A stretch of 64,000 nucleotides of DNA from Forficula auricularia (Eukaryota > Arthropoda > Insecta > Dermaptera > Forficulidae): the NCBI GenBank assembly GCA_024734495.1, contig JALMQS010000136.1:3043150-3107149 (forward strand), given 5' to 3'. The notes under the pieces are model-generated. The model did no database searches, was not told the DNA's origin, and saw only the letters and a list, made by a program, of their open reading frames with translations. The position numbers and the translations under genes are program-made. Shown one piece after another: positions 21,959-33,454 of this stretch (the stretch's first letter is position 1; the number at the start of each line of letters is the position of its first letter).

Positions 21959-22929
21959 TTAATATTTAAAATCTTTTAAAAATTAGTTTTGATCTTTAAA
22001 AATCAAATAACAATTTTTAAAAGATCATTTCTTGTTTTTAAAAAATCGAATTATTTTTCCCCAAATAACTTTTAGCAAATAGAAAAAGTTTCGGATAAAT
22101 TAATAATATGATCAATCAATTGCAAAAGCTAAGTGAATGAATAATATGTTAAATACCATTAAAAATTAAATTAGATTTTCCGCTGGAAAACAACATGGTA
22201 GGAACTCGTTTGGATTTAGTAAACCTTCAAGAAAGGCTTTTTTTAATATAAATATATTATACATGATTATAAGTTATAAGTTATAAAACATATTACTATG
22301 TATAACAGAGTTACACTTTAGGATGAATTTTTCAAGTTTTAGCTATTTGTAACTTAAGATGTAAGATTGTTAATGTGTAGGACGGTATATTTGTTGTTAT
22401 TAGTGCTGTAAGCCTGATTATTGCTTTCTATAAACATGAAGTTCACTATAACTATATATAGTTTTCAATGAAAGAAATCATTCAAAGGATATAAATAAAT
22501 TCGTTTTGTTGTAATAGCAAGCTGATCACATCGTCAATCGTTTATTGACCAGGTTGCTATTACAACAATTCTCTATCATCTATATCCAATAGTGAATTTG
22601 AACCAATTTCAAATAACAGATAAAATATTTCTAATTAAAAAGACTGCAATGATGAAGATCTCATTGATTTCTTTTTATAAAGCTAAGTACTTTGAAATTC
22701 GAAAAAAAACGGATCTAATTTGAAAAATTATTTTTTTCATCAATATGTTTGAGTTGAATGAAAGAAGGGGGTTTTCTAAAAAATTCAAAATTAATTCTTG
22801 ATTGATAAAAACAAAATTTATTAATAATTTCTATAGAAGAGAATTTGCATGCATGTTCACGAAATGCTATTTTATTAATAACAATTAAATTCCTAAATAT
22901 ATACCACGTTAATTATAATGCATTTAAAA
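21959..22929. other. AT-rich sequence with a small hairpin and HHF remnant
   Basis: 22506-22571 folds: 'ttgttgtaatagcaa' pairs with 'ttgctattacaacaa'. An HHF remnant lies near 22655-22675 ('gatctcattgatttcttttt'). Otherwise unassigned. Confidence 0.5.
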
Positions 22930-23119
22930 ATCAGGAACAATAATTAAAAAAAACGGAACCCGTGATGTTTATTTCGTATTTTATATTCAACAAAAAGAAA
23001 TTAATTCAAACGGCACGAGTGATAAGAAACCACATAAACATGTTCCATACATGAAAACAAATTAGGGATTTCCCAGATAAAGGAGGGGGCGAGGCGTGAA
23101 TTTGCCACAAGTTCTCTGG

Positions 23120-23502
23120 TTAGTGAACCAGTACCTAAGTCCTTAGTGAACCAGTACCTAAATCCTTAGTGAACCAGTACCTAAGTCCTTAGTGAACCGG
23201 TACCTAAATCCTTAGTGAACCAGTACCTAAGTCCTTAGTGAACCAGTACCTAAATCCTTAGTGAACCAGTACCTAAATCCTTAGTGAACCAGTACCTAAA
23301 TCCTTAGTGAACCAGTACCTAAGTCCGTAGTGAACCAGTACCTAAGTCCTTAGTGAACCGGTACCTAAGTCCTTAGTGAACCGGTACCTAAGTCCTTAGT
23401 GAACCGGTACCTAAGTCCTTAGCGAACCAGTACCTAAATCCTTAGTGAACCAGTACTAATCCTTAGTGAACCAAGTCCTTAGTGAACCGGCGCCTAAGTC
23501 CT
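23120..23502 (+). repeat. Tandem array, 23-bp unit, 17 copies
   Basis: Unit 'ttagtgaaccagtacctaa' plus 'gtcc' or 'atcc'. About 17 units, mostly exact, with variation limited to A/G at two sites. Two units near the right end are shortened. Each unit contains a GTAC core that becomes GGTACC when the A/G site is G. Confidence 0.95.
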
Positions 23503-23644
23503 TAGTCGGCAATGTCACCGGCTGCTTGCTACTACCTCGAGGCTGGCACTCTACTCACTATTCACGAAATAATATGGCTAAAGTGCAAAATAGAGCCCGT
23601 GATCTCACATGCTAAATCAGAATTAATAAATTTTAAGGAGTTAA

Positions 23645-23800
23645 GTGTTGGTTCTAGGTGAAACATTTTAATATAATAATAAAACTTGATGATGGGCTAA
23701 CCCCCGAAATATATCGAATTCAAAACTCAATTTTGTTTTATTTCTTTTTTGTGAAACCTACCTCGTATCTTACTCAAGTTTTATTATTATAAATGAGAAT
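23645..23800. mobile_element. HTL fold-back element, copy 2
   Basis: Left 'gttggttctaggtgaaacat' with 'ataataataaaacttgatga'; right 'gtgaaacctacctcgtatct' with 'caagttttattattat'. The centre reads 'gatgatgggctaacccccga' then 'aatatatcg', a broken hammerhead-like string (CTTGATGA, stem, GAAA). Confidence 0.65.
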
Positions 23801-23869
23801 TGTTTATTTAGCTTCCAAATTCTCACTTATTGAACTTTTCATAGGCTCAGTAGGCCTTGGGACAGTGGT

Positions 23870-24072
23870 GGACATCGTTTTACATACCATGAGTCAATTT
23901 TTTTAGACACTAGTTCAGATTCCCCATACAACTCAAAACCAGTTCAATCTTCTTACAGCAAGGTCTGTGTTGGTAAATAGGGGAAGAAAAATAATAGCTG
24001 AAGAAATGCGCCAACTGAAAACTTCTAATGTGCCACGTTTGGCGCATGCGCCATAGGTTGGCCATCCCTGCC
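23870..24072 (-). mobile_element. hAT-like non-autonomous element
   Basis: On the minus strand it begins 'cagggatggccaacctatgg' and 'cgcatgcgcca', a typical hAT-like terminus. The plus strand at 23870 starts 'cagtggtggacatcg', the probable other end. A convincing 8-bp duplication is not seen (flanks ccttggga and ccctagaa). Confidence 0.55.
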
Positions 24073-24521
24073 CTAGAAGAATAACAAAACGAATTGAACA
24101 GGAACTATTTCATCTGGGAAATCCCTAAATTTTTTCATGTACCTAGGATGGGACATGTTTATGTGGTTTCTTATCACTCGTGCCGTTTGAATAAATTTCT
24201 GTTTGTTGGATATAAAATACGGAATAAACATCACGGGTTGCGTTTTTTTTTAATTATTACTATTACTACTATTACTCTATATTTGCTATATAAGAGAATT
24301 AAGAGAATATACAACCCCAGAAGTTAAAATACTAAAATATACGGAGATTATATACAACCTCACATTAACTTGAAATAAACACAGACCGTCTCTCTGAAAC
24401 CGTTTCTAATTTGATTGCGAAGTTAAACGAATCAGGATTTCACTTAGATTTTTGCTCCCTTGATGTTTAAAGGGCAAAGGGCCAATGGTGGTTTACAAGA
24501 CCACTATTTTAATTTAAATTA

Positions 24522-24985
24522 CTTAAACAGAAAGGCCGTCAGGCTAATTGACGATTCTACCCTCACTGACTCCTTCGACTCGCTAGCCGATCGAAGAAAT
24601 GTCTCTGCCCTTTCCCTTTTCTATCTTTCTTTACTATTACGGCAGGACCTCCGATAAGATAAAATCAATAATTCCCCCCAAAGCATGCTTTGGGCGTAGC
24701 ACGCGTTTTGCCGACTCCCAACACTCTTTCGCGATCAAATTAGAGAAGTGCCGGACCACTTCATTCGCCAATACGTATATCCCCATGACATCAAGAAACT
24801 GGAACTCTTTACCAGCCTCCATCTTTCCCAGTACTTATAATCTTCAAACCTTCAAAACCCGAGTGCATAAACACCTACCACCCTCTCACTTAATCAACTT
24901 TCCATTCTCTTCGGTAATGCAAGGGTCTTTCGAGATCGATAGGGGCTGCATCTTTACTGGCGTGCCCTTTCTTGAATTCGGTTGA
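24522..24985 (+). pseudogene. Non-LTR retrotransposon ORF2 C-terminus, frameshifted
   Basis: Fragment downstream of the reverse transcriptase domain. The first frame reads KAVRLIDDSTLTDSFDSLADRRNVSALSLFY. After a shift near 24628, the second reads SDKIKSIIPPKACFGRS, TTSFANTYIPMTSRNWNSLP and FPSTYNLQTFKTRVHKHL to the stop after LEFG at 24985. The same domain occurs at 43572-44243 (minus), a related but not identical LINE. An A-run at 24988-24997 follows immediately, so the 3' end is preserved and the 5' end is truncated. I cannot name the clade with certainty. Confidence 0.85.
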
Positions 24986-25135
24986 ATTAAAAAAAAAATA
25001 TTCATTTGTAAACAGTGTTCTTCATGTCCAAGAAATTTTACCGAATTTTTTTATGAAATTATTTATAAAAAGAAAATTAAATTTTCTCACAATGAAACAA
25101 GATAATAAAGAAAAAAAAGACTTATAATTTTTAAA

Positions 25136-26165
25136 TAAATAAACTGCAACGGATTGTTGCTAAACTTTATCCAAATTCATTTGAAATATTGATATTTTTA
25201 TTCATTTATTATTACTCAGATATCACTTGCTATTTACAGGCCATGTTGACTTAAATTCAAAAATAGCGATTGATTCTCATCTAATACCAGAGGAATAACA
25301 ATTCTACATTGAATTTTTGACGTTTCGATTATTATTGGTAACCATTGCTGAAGACAGAGGAATCGACTTAAAATCAAAAATAGCGATTGATTCTGATCTA
25401 ATACTGGAGGAATAACCTTATTGCATTCCATTGTTGATGTTTTGACTATTAATGGCAACCTCTACTGAAAACGTGGAAGAATCGACTTAAAATCAAAAAG
25501 ACTAATTTCTTTTATGGTAAACAACTCAAGCTTGAGTTGTTTGCCATAAAAAATTTAGTCTTTTTGATTTTAAGTCGATTCTTCCACGTCCCGAAACGTC
25601 AAAAATCCAATGTAGAATTGTTATTGCTTAAGTATTAGTCAGAATCGATTGTCATTTTTAATTTTAAGCCGATTCATCCATGTCTTCAGCAATCGTTACT
25701 AATAATATCCCCAAGGTACTTAATTAGGATATTTAATTTCATCCAAATTGGTTAAGTCATTTTCAAGATATTTAGAAAAAACTAAAAAAGTACCGAAATA
25801 AAGTACTAATGTTTGTAGGCCAATATGTACCAAAAACTAATCAGCGCTTCATTTCGTTAAAATAATGGTATGTTTTCAATTTCATTTCAATGGGTGCAAC
25901 GGTGTGGAAAAAATCGTGGACCAAAAAAACGATAACATCCATCCATCCGCACCCACTTCCAGAAAAAATGGCACTTTTTGGCTCTCGACGAGACCCCATG
26001 TAATTTTTGGCAAAACCGTCACGTGCTAAAATTCAATCTAATTGAATACTACAATTTGTGACCTTAATTGTGTCCATGGATTCCGTAGTCTTTACTTGAT
26101 GACGCTTTGAAGTCGCGAGACCGATTACAATACTTTACCCATGCTTTGCATTGGATAAAGTAAAA
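25136..26165 (+). mobile_element. MOD fold-back family, nearly complete copy
   Basis: Head 'ataaactgcaacggattgtt', then two modules each with 'gcgattgattct' and 'gtttcgattattattgg'. A perfect palindrome follows, centred on AAGCTT at 25528-25533 with about 55-bp arms, then modules in the opposite orientation. The tail ('ggtacttaattaggatattt' to 'ggataaagtaaaaatt') completes it. It is built from repeated units in both orientations, like Drosophila FB elements in architecture; no sequence homology to FB is claimed. Confidence 0.8.
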
Positions 26166-27107
26166 ATTAATTAAATAAATAAAAAATTAGATAATGCTTT
26201 ATCTAATCTTAAAATGTATCATTTTTCCTAGAGTTGCCTGCAGCGTAGGCAACCTAGAGAACAGCTCAATTTCATTTTATTTCCTTTACACAACAAATAG
26301 AAACGAATATGATTTTATATGAAGAAATGGAAATATCCAAAATTGAGATTTTTAGAAATCTTAAAGTTTGAAAATATCCAAAGTTGAAACTACATATCGT
26401 TGAGCTGATAATTCACAAATCTTGAATTTCGAGCTTTTAATTAAAAAGAGTGTACCTAGGCAGATTATTGATATTATTATTGTTGTTCTCCTTTTCGCTC
26501 ATTTTGAAGGAGGTTTGTTTTGTACTATACGTTAGCTGTAAGCAGCAGAGATGCTATAGCTTCTTTTATTATTGTATTATTGAGGGAAGGTTGAGGAAGG
26601 TCCAGGACTGTCGCGAACGTACCCAACCGAACAGTACGGCCTTCTGCACCATCCTGATAACGCCCCTTCGATTATTATTAGTAATATTTTATAGAAATTC
26701 AAGTATATTTTAGAAGGTCAATTTTTTTAATAGTTTTTAAGGAATTTGGTGTTTGTCGAATTACTTCAATATTAGATTAAGGTATGGGGATTCGAATTTG
26801 AATCCTGCAAGAAGGTTGACGAGGGAAATAATTGCGTTAATAAATTCGTTTTAACAATTTATATTTATTAACTTGAAGATTATTTCTATATATATACAAC
26901 AAAACTTTTCTTATTCCAAATACAAACAAACAATAACTCAGCAAAAACTTGACTATATTCTATAATAATAATTTAACAACAACTTCTTTGTCCCAAAACC
27001 ATGCCATCTCATTTTTTCGTAGTTCATAGATGCCAACACACAGATTGGCCCATCCAAAAACCCTACATCAAACTCATGGCGCGAATTCGGAACCATTCTC
27101 TCTCGAC
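26166..27107. other. Unassigned sequence with a small hairpin
   Basis: 26232-26255 can fold (AGTTGCCT with AGGCAACC type pairing around 'gcagcg'). ORF 26450-26713 (+) has no recognisable motif. 'aaggaatttggtgtttg' near 26738 is a fragment of the HTL family. Confidence 0.4.
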
Positions 27108-27260
27108 AGTGTTGGTACTTGGTGAAACATTTTTTTTTAAATTATTGGATTAAAAATACTTGGTAGGTTTTCACATTAAGATATAAAAATAAATTCGTTT
27201 TATTTTTATATCTTAATGTGAAACCAACCAAGTATTTTTATCCAATAATTTTTAGGTAAA
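27108..27260. mobile_element. HTL fold-back element, copy 3
   Basis: 'gttggtacttggtgaaacat' then 'aaaaatacttggtaggtttt', 'cacattaagatataaaaata', turn at 'aaattcgtttt', then the inverse ending 'caagtatttttatccaataa'. A near-perfect hairpin of about 50-bp arms. Confidence 0.75.
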
Positions 27261-27842
27261 TTTTTATTTAAAAGATAAATCATTTTTAACTATTTATTGA
27301 CCGAACAATTGAGATACAAAACAAATGTTAAAAAGCTTTTTTATAGTAAATATAATAAACTATATTTTTTATCTGAACGATTTTTTTGTATCCGTTTTAG
27401 ATGCCGAGATATAGGCAAAAAACTGAAAAAGCGTACCTATTTTCAAGATTGCAGCACGAGCGCAACAGATTTTGACAGGGACTAGTATGTTCAATGTTCA
27501 ATGGCAACACATAATAACCATGTTTAAGGAAATTCAGATCTTGACCGATTAATGTTTTTAGTTCTAATTTTACTGGACTATATGTATATTTATATAATCT
27601 CTTTTCAAATGTCGAGAGCGCAATCTGCCCTGAGATTTGCCCGGCACTCTCTATTCACTTTGATACTATACTTATTGCAAGAAAAGTTGTAACATTAAAT
27701 TTTAACAGAAATAAACAGGTAAATTCATCCCATTATTTTTCTTTAAACAATTTTTCTAATAAACTTTTAATAAAATCACATGCGTCATCATCCCCCCATT
27801 ATCTAGGCCGTGTGTATCGAAGAGTCCACTTAATTGTATTTA
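27261..27842. other. AT-rich sequence, nothing assigned
   Basis: Short ORF 27297-27485 (+) without motif. No repeat ends seen. Confidence 0.35.
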
Positions 27843-28344
27843 TAACCGACTTCAAAAAAGAAGGAGGTTCTCTTTTCGAATGATTTTTTTTTTGTTTAGG
27901 CCTAACTTCTTTGTTTATGAACCGATTTTGATGATTCTTTTTTATTAGAAAGGGGGTCTCTTAGGGATGGTGCCATATTAATTTGGTCAGGTTCTGATGA
28001 TATGATCACTATTAGTAACATCACTAAAAAAATAAAAATAAAAATAAAATCGACTTCAAAAAAATTAAATGCAACAAATAAAATACACTAAAAGGTATAA
28101 AACAATTATTATTTTATTTAGTTACAACTAAAATATTAATATGAAATTACTTTTTGAAGTCGGTGCCAAAACAAACTATACCTATAAGCGAGCGTACCCG
28201 CCAAACGTACTAAGTAAGATCCGTCGAGTGCGATTCATAAAATGTATATGTTTTGCACCGACTTCAAAAAGTAATTTCATGTTAATATTTCGTCGTTTAG
28301 TTGTAACTAAATAAGATAATAATTATTTTATACCTTTTAGTGCA

Positions 28345-28648
28345 TTTAGTGAATATAGGTAAAACAAAGTATATGTTAATTTGAAAGTTTATATTGGGAA
28401 AATAAGGACAAGTTTTTATGTGTGACTTTTTTGTTATCCACCAACGTTTCGGTCGACTTTTACGACTTCTTCAGGGCTTCAAATAGTCATTTGAAGCCCT
28501 GAAGGCCGGCAAAGTCGACGAAACGTTGGTGGATAAATAAAAAAGTCACACATAAAAACTTGTCCTTATTTTCCCAATATAAACTTTCAAATTATAAATT
28601 AAATTATGGACGGAAATGATAATAAGTATATGTTAATATATGTTGCAT
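28345..28648. mobile_element. Fold-back nested in PAL copy 1, with hammerhead-like arms
   Basis: Arms 'gaaagtttatattgggaaaa' to 'tccaccaacgtttcg' and the inverse 'cgaaacgttggtgga' to 'cccaatataaactttc' pair over about 90 bp. PAL homology resumes immediately outside. 'aagtatatgttaat' occurs on both sides (28367-28380 and 28624-28637), a possible target duplication. Confidence 0.75.
28446..28474 (-). ncRNA. Hammerhead-like motif, second class
   Basis: Minus strand: CUGAAGA box (28474-28468), one A, a stem GUCG..CGAC, GAAAC (28450-28446), then GUUGGUGG. The opposite arm has CUGAAGG and GAAAC at 28499-28524 (+). A cleavable NUH triplet at the usual place is not evident. Confidence 0.4.
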
Positions 28649-28696
28649 TTAATTTTTTTGAAGTCGGTTTTATTTTTTTCTTAAAAATTATTTGCT

Positions 28697-29254
28697 AAGA
28701 AGTCCCAATGCCAATAAAAAAAGGTCGCAGAAGTAATTCGAAACCCATGTGATTTTTTTAAAATAGAGATCCATTGGGGGGGGGCGTCTTAATTATTTTC
28801 GTTTTTGTTTTGTTATTGAAGTGATTTTTCTCACGAGAATTTGGTTCAAAATAATGACTGATGGGTGGGTGGTTAGGTGAGCTTGTGTGTGTGTGTGTGT
28901 GTTTTGTTTAGAGACCAAAAAGAAGAGGAGGGGATGACTCGAGGGCGGCGGCGGCGGCAGCGGAACCGGAAGTCAACCTCTACGGAGGGCCCCAGTCAGA
29001 AAAATTCAATTATCTCAGCCCACCTTCCTTTGAGAAGAGCACGTATTCGGAAAAATCATTACCTAGATATAGAAATTAACATTTCGAAAAGACAGCAGTG
29101 ATGATATTTTTCTGGAACCATCTTACGTTGCCAGAACCATATTTGATCCTCCGGTTGTTGTTCAACAACATTAAGCAAAAGCAAATAAAAGTATACGTGT
29201 TTGTTATCTTCGAAATATTTTTTCGATATTAAAAAAATATTTTCGGAGAATACA
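28697..29254. other. Unassigned, with GT and GGC microsatellites
   Basis: (gt)n near 28885-28901 and (ggc)n near 28944-28957. ORF 28877-29101 (+) begins in the GT repeat and is charged and low-complexity. No gene is supported. Confidence 0.5.
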
Positions 29255-29335
29255 CAATTTAATGAGATAAACTCATTAGAATGCAGGACGTTTCTACCCC
29301 TATTTCTGGAGTTGTATTCAAGTGCAAATTGAAGT
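29255..29335 (-). repeat. Short dispersed repeat, copy 2
   Basis: Inverse of the 7330-7440 repeat ('taatgagataaactcatta', 'gacgtttctaccc'). Confidence 0.45.
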
Positions 29336-29452
29336 TTTAAAATAAAGATTGAAAATGTTAATTTTGGTTTTCATTTTTTTTTTTTTTTATTTTAATTGTC
29401 ATAAGCTCAACTTAGGATGCCAATCTTACCCTAAAATCGGAAGCCTCAAAAT

Positions 29453-29872
29453 ACCATGGGTGGCCAAATTATTAGGCTTGAGTTGTTTTCCAAAAAAGAA
29501 TTTAGCCTTTTTGATTTTAAGTCGATTCTTCCACTTTTTCAGTAGAGGTTGCCATTAATAGTCAAAACATCAAAAATGGAATGCAATAAGGTTATTCCTC
29601 TAGTATTAGATAAGAATCGAACGTTATTTTTGATTTTAAGCCGATTCCTCCATGTCTTCAGCAATGTTTACCAATAATAACCGAAACGTTTAAAATCCGA
29701 TGTAGAATGGTTATTCTTCAAGTACTAGGTGAGAATCGATCACTATTTTTGAATTTAAGTCAACATGGACTTGATATAGCAAGTGATATCTTATTAATAA
29801 TAAAGGAATAAACATATTAATATTTCAAATGACTTTGAATAAAGTTTAGCAACGATCCGTTGCAGTTTATTA
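29453..29872 (-). repeat. MOD head fragment abutting a Tc1-like terminus
   Basis: 29457-29476 'gggtggccaaattattagg' matches the Tc1-type end at 31293-31316. It is joined directly to MOD modules in reverse orientation that end at 'caacgatccgttgcagttta' near 29870. The junction marks an old deletion or insertion breakpoint. Confidence 0.65.
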
Positions 29873-29885
29873 ATTTATTGAAGTA

Positions 29886-30712
29886 CCTTTTTAGTCCAGT
29901 TAAATTGTTCTCTAAAGGGCCCCTAGTTTTGGGGTAGTTTTGATTTCTTGATCCTATATGTTTTTTGGTGTGTTGGATCCGAATTTGAGGTTTGCCATCA
30001 AAATTTTGTGACGGAACATTGTCAAAAATGCCACAAAAGGTTAAAAAATCTCATTTTTTGGCGGTTTTTTGCTTATAACTCGAAAACTATCAATTTTTCG
30101 TAAATAACCTTCCTTTTCAAAATGAAACGTCATTAAATTTCCTACAAATTTATAGGTTTTTTCTCCGACCACCCGTTCGGGCTCATCCGCTAATTGAAAA
30201 TTGGCGTATTTTTTCTGTTACCGAAAATCTCAAAAACTGGCAATTTTTTCGATTTTTTCCCATTAATGAAGGAAGTAGCACTCAAAAGTGTCATGGAAAA
30301 TGCTATTATAGATATCTATAAATCTAAGAGTTTTTGTTGAAAAAGTGGTCATTCATGGTCAAAATGGGTGAAAAATCGAAAAAAGTGCGAGTTTTGATGG
30401 GATTTGCGGAAACAGAAAAAATACTCCAATTTCCAACTACCGCTTGAGCCCGAAAGATTTGGTCGGAGAAAAAAATCTAAATGATGAAATTTGAAGGAAA
30501 TTTTATGAAGTTTCATTTTGAATAGGAAGGTTATTTACGAAAAGTTGATAGTTTTCGAGTTATAAGCAAAAAATGAGATTTTTTACCTTTTTGACAATGT
30601 TCAGTCAACCCTCAGATTCGTGTTCAGCACACCCAAAAACATGAAGAGTCGAAGAAATTACAACTACCCCAAAAGTTCCTGGTAAAAACACAATTTAACG
30701 GGACTACTTATT
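29886..30712. mobile_element. About 830-bp fold-back MITE
   Basis: The terminal inverted repeats 'tagtccagttaaattgttct' and 'aatttaacgggacta' extend inward for about 380 bp. Paired landmarks are 'gcttataactcgaaaactat' with 'atagttttcgagttataagc', and 'taaataaccttcc' with 'ggaaggttattta'. Each arm also has a conserved 'ccgttcgggctca' / 'tgagcccgaaag' segment. The loop is short relative to the arms. No ORF. Confidence 0.82.
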
Positions 30713-30964
30713 TGTTTTAATAAAAACAAATTCTCCCCCTCCCCTGGATGAAAATTTTGTGGCTAAGCCTCTGCATGTAATATGATCATTAATGTAAGAT
30801 GCCGAAATGGAAACGTTTACAAATTATTTTTTTGTTTAGGTAAAAAATAGTTTTTCAAATTCAAACTTATTTTTTTATTAATTACAAAAATACATATATT
30901 GTGGATAAAATAGTTGGTTAAAAATAAAAGCAATGTGCTATTTTATATAAAATAAAGTTAAAAA
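30713..30964. other. AT-rich flank of a Tc1 remnant
   Basis: Probably 3' UTR of the Tc1 remnant in its lower-coordinate part, but no terminal inverted repeat is found on this side. Confidence 0.3.
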
Positions 30965-31320
30965 CTACGGCTTCCCCCAGTGTACTATATTTTGTAATGT
31001 CCACCCTTTTCTTCCAGGCGTTGGGGCATGCTTTTTATTCATAATTTTGCGTTGTTTTGGAGATTGGGGCTGTGATGTCACAATTTGATTAGGGTTTCTA
31101 TAAATAGTCTCTTGGTGGTGATGATTTCTTTGACGATCTCCCGTTTCGTGAACTCCCATTGGTTTTCTAAGGGGTTCACATCAGGTGAATAATAATAATA
31201 CCAGCAACAAAAATAAAGAAAAAAAAATATTTAAAAACAATTTATTTGCTAACAAAATTCATTTAAACTTGAAAATTTAAAAAAAAAGTGTAATGTCCCT
31301 AATAATTTGGCCACCCACTG
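30965..31320 (-). pseudogene. Tc1/mariner transposase C-terminus with one terminus, internally deleted
   Basis: Minus strand: an end 'cagtgggtggccaaattatt' at about 31318, a short AT-rich leader, then SPDVNPLENQWEFTKREIVKEI (the Tc1 'SPDxNPIEN.W' box with the catalytic E), and finally SMPQRLEE..KGGHYKI. Several in-frame stops and a frameshift near 31060 are present. The D..D part of the catalytic domain is absent, so an internal deletion joins the 5' end to the last third of the gene. The protein differs from that at 13.3-14.3 kb, so it is a second Tc1 lineage. Confidence 0.82.
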
Positions 31321-31438
31321 TAGGCCTAACTTAGGATGCTAACCCACATCCTATATTTAGGATTCCATATGGTCCCAACTTCCATTTTCGGGTGCCTTTA
31401 CAAATTTCTACATGGTAATATACGATGTGATAAGCAAT
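31321..31438. other. Short unassigned spacer
   Basis: No feature seen. Confidence 0.3.
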
Positions 31439-32158
31439 AAAAATAAGTTTTAAGAAAAAAATAAAACAGACTTCAAAAAATTAAATGCACCAAATAAAAT
31501 ACACTAAAAGGTATAAAATAATTATTATCTTATTTAGTTACAACTAAATGACGAAATATTAACATGAAATTACTTTTTGAAGTCGGTGCCAAACAAACTA
31601 TACCTATAAGCGAGCGTACCAACCAAACGTACTAAGTAAGATCCGTCGAGTGCGATTCATAAAAGGTATCTGTTTGGCACCGACTTAAAAAGTAATTTCA
31701 TGTTAATATTTCGTAGTTTAGTTGTAACTAAATAAGATAATAATTATGTTATACCTTTTTAGTGTATTTTATTTGTTGCATTTAATTTTTTGAAGTCGGT
31801 TTTATTTTTTTCTTAAAAACTATTTTTATTTTTCTCTTTTTAGTGATGTTATTAATAGTGATCATATCATCAGAACTTGACCAAATTAATATGGCACCAT
31901 CCCTAAGATACCCCCTTTCCAATAAAAAAAGAATCATCGAAATCGGTTCATAAACAAAGAAGTTAGTCCTGAACAAACCTAACAAAAAAGGTCTAATACC
32001 TATAAAAAAATGGAACCAATCGGAAGGTAGACTGGACCCAATGTAAAAAAAATTTCAAAATCAGTTCACAATTGGCTGAGATATGAGGTAACATAGGCAC
32101 AAAAAAAAAAAAAAATCAGTCGAATAGAGAACCTCCTCCTTTTTTGAAGTCGGTTAAA
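31439..32158. mobile_element. PAL element, copy 2
   Basis: Palindrome first: left arm about 31450-31592, spacer 'ctataagcgagcgtaccaac' to 'gtcgagtgcgattcataaaa', right arm to about 31812. The unique part 'gatcatatcatcagaacttg', 'aatcatcgaaatcggttcat' follows, ending in 'tttttgaagtcggttaaa'. The minus-strand ORF 31782-31985 recurs in other PAL copies with no conserved start or domain, so it is repeat sequence rather than a gene. Confidence 0.85.
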
Positions 32159-32329
32159 AAGAAATTTATTTTTGCATTCAGCAGCCAAAAATCTATAAGA
32201 ATCACATATAATAATAACACATATACTAACAATAATAATCACATATAATTATTTGTCATCAGAGTCCTGTGTATTTTTTTCGTTTTGCTATATATAAATG
32301 TGTGTATGTTCTGTGATAGTTTGAATTAG

Positions 32330-32700
32330 TAGTTTGGCAATCGAAGGTGTAGGCCTCTGTTCTGCCAAGCGAAAGGCCTGTTTGAATGAGATGTTGGGTG
32401 CCTGTGGACCCGAGTCCCGGAGTCAATGACTCCTGCCTGGCTCAATGTTGTTAAGCTTCCACTGCGAGGATAGGATAGGCTCAGCGACCATTTCCCAATC
32501 CTCGCATACTTAGATTGGATAAACAAACGGAACCACCCGGTTTACGCTTAATGCTTTCCAGCTTATCTATGGCTCCTGGAAACGAGTAGAACCCAACGCC
32601 TGGACTACCACAACTAAAACCACCAGCAAGACCGACAGGCACCTCGCCTACCTCAAGCCAAAAGGACACGCACTCCATCTTTTATATCCCGTTTTTATTA
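32330..32700. other. Moderate-GC segment, unassigned
   Basis: Mixed-composition DNA with short open frames on the minus strand (32326-32526 and 32481-32678). No domain is recognised. 'tgacccgagtcccggagtc'-like text suggests a captured or old retroelement fragment. Confidence 0.3.
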
Positions 32701-33454
32701 CATTTTATTAATTAATTTACTAGAATTATTGATGAGGAATTATATAATGAACAGATGAAATTATACAATAGATTGGAGGAAAAAGTAAAAACTTTTTACC
32801 TGGCACGCTCGGTAGGCATGTAATGAATTCCGTCGATTTTTTTAGCTTACCTATTGTGTTTAGAAATATGCTATGATAGATAAATACAAATCCCAAGATA
32901 TATAAAATTAGAAGTACGGACCTATAAAAAAAATTAACTAATATATTTAGAAACTGTGTTTTAAAATTGAAAAAGCCGTTATATATTTAAAATAAAAATA
33001 ATTACTTTCTTAATTAAGTATCATAAGGTTTAAATAATCAATTTTAATCAGTCTATACATTTGAGATTTAAATCAAAACGTCAAATAGCAATTATTTATT
33101 AATAATTAACGTGACCAATAACAAGAAAATGGCTACTTGTGTAAATATTTAATGAGAAATTTTCTGCCAGTACGAAGGGTCATCTACCCTGAAGGGGCTC
33201 GTCCAGCCAGCCAGAAGCTGCTTGCTGGATGTTCCAGTTAATACCGTATAATACTAGCAAAGGTTTCGATATTAAAATGTAATTATCATTGGACAGGTCT
33301 AGCAGACAAAGCTTGTGATGCGGCTGCAGTATTCAATTCACTCGAACATTTTCAATATTTTTTTTTACTTATCTGAGTTTAGATATGTCAAAAACTTAGT
33401 AAATCATTCTTTTCTAAGATTTTGTTCAAAAATAAAACTAGGTATATTCTTAAT
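32701..33454. other. AT-rich sequence, nothing assigned
   Basis: No ORF or repeat terminus supported. Confidence 0.4.

Larger units (their letters stand above)
22930..24255. mobile_element. Large fold-back enclosing a tandem array and other repeats
   Basis: The left arm, about 22945-23090, carries 'cccgtgatgtttatttcgta', 'gcacgagtgataagaaacca' and 'tagggatttcccagat'. It is inverted at about 24110-24250 as 'atctgggaaatccctaa', 'tggtttcttatcactcgtgc' and 'ggaataaacatcacggg'. The 1 kb between holds the 23-bp array, an HTL copy and a hAT-like element. No protein. Confidence 0.75.
27843..28696. mobile_element. PAL element, copy 1, with nested fold-back
   Basis: The unique part comes first ('accgacttcaaaaaagaagg', 'cataagaggttc'-type text replaced here by 'ttagggatggtgccatatta'), then the palindrome. 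Its left arm ends 'tttttgaagtcggtgccaaa' at about 28168, a conserved spacer ('cctataagcgagcgtaccc' ... 'gatccgtcgagtgcgattca') follows, and then the right arm. The right arm is split by the insertion at about 28345-28648. Orientation is opposite to copies 2, 3 and 5. Non-coding. Confidence 0.8.

Noticed and set aside
23120..23502. CRISPR array
   Set aside because: The 23-bp units are contiguous without spacers, and the DNA is eukaryotic.
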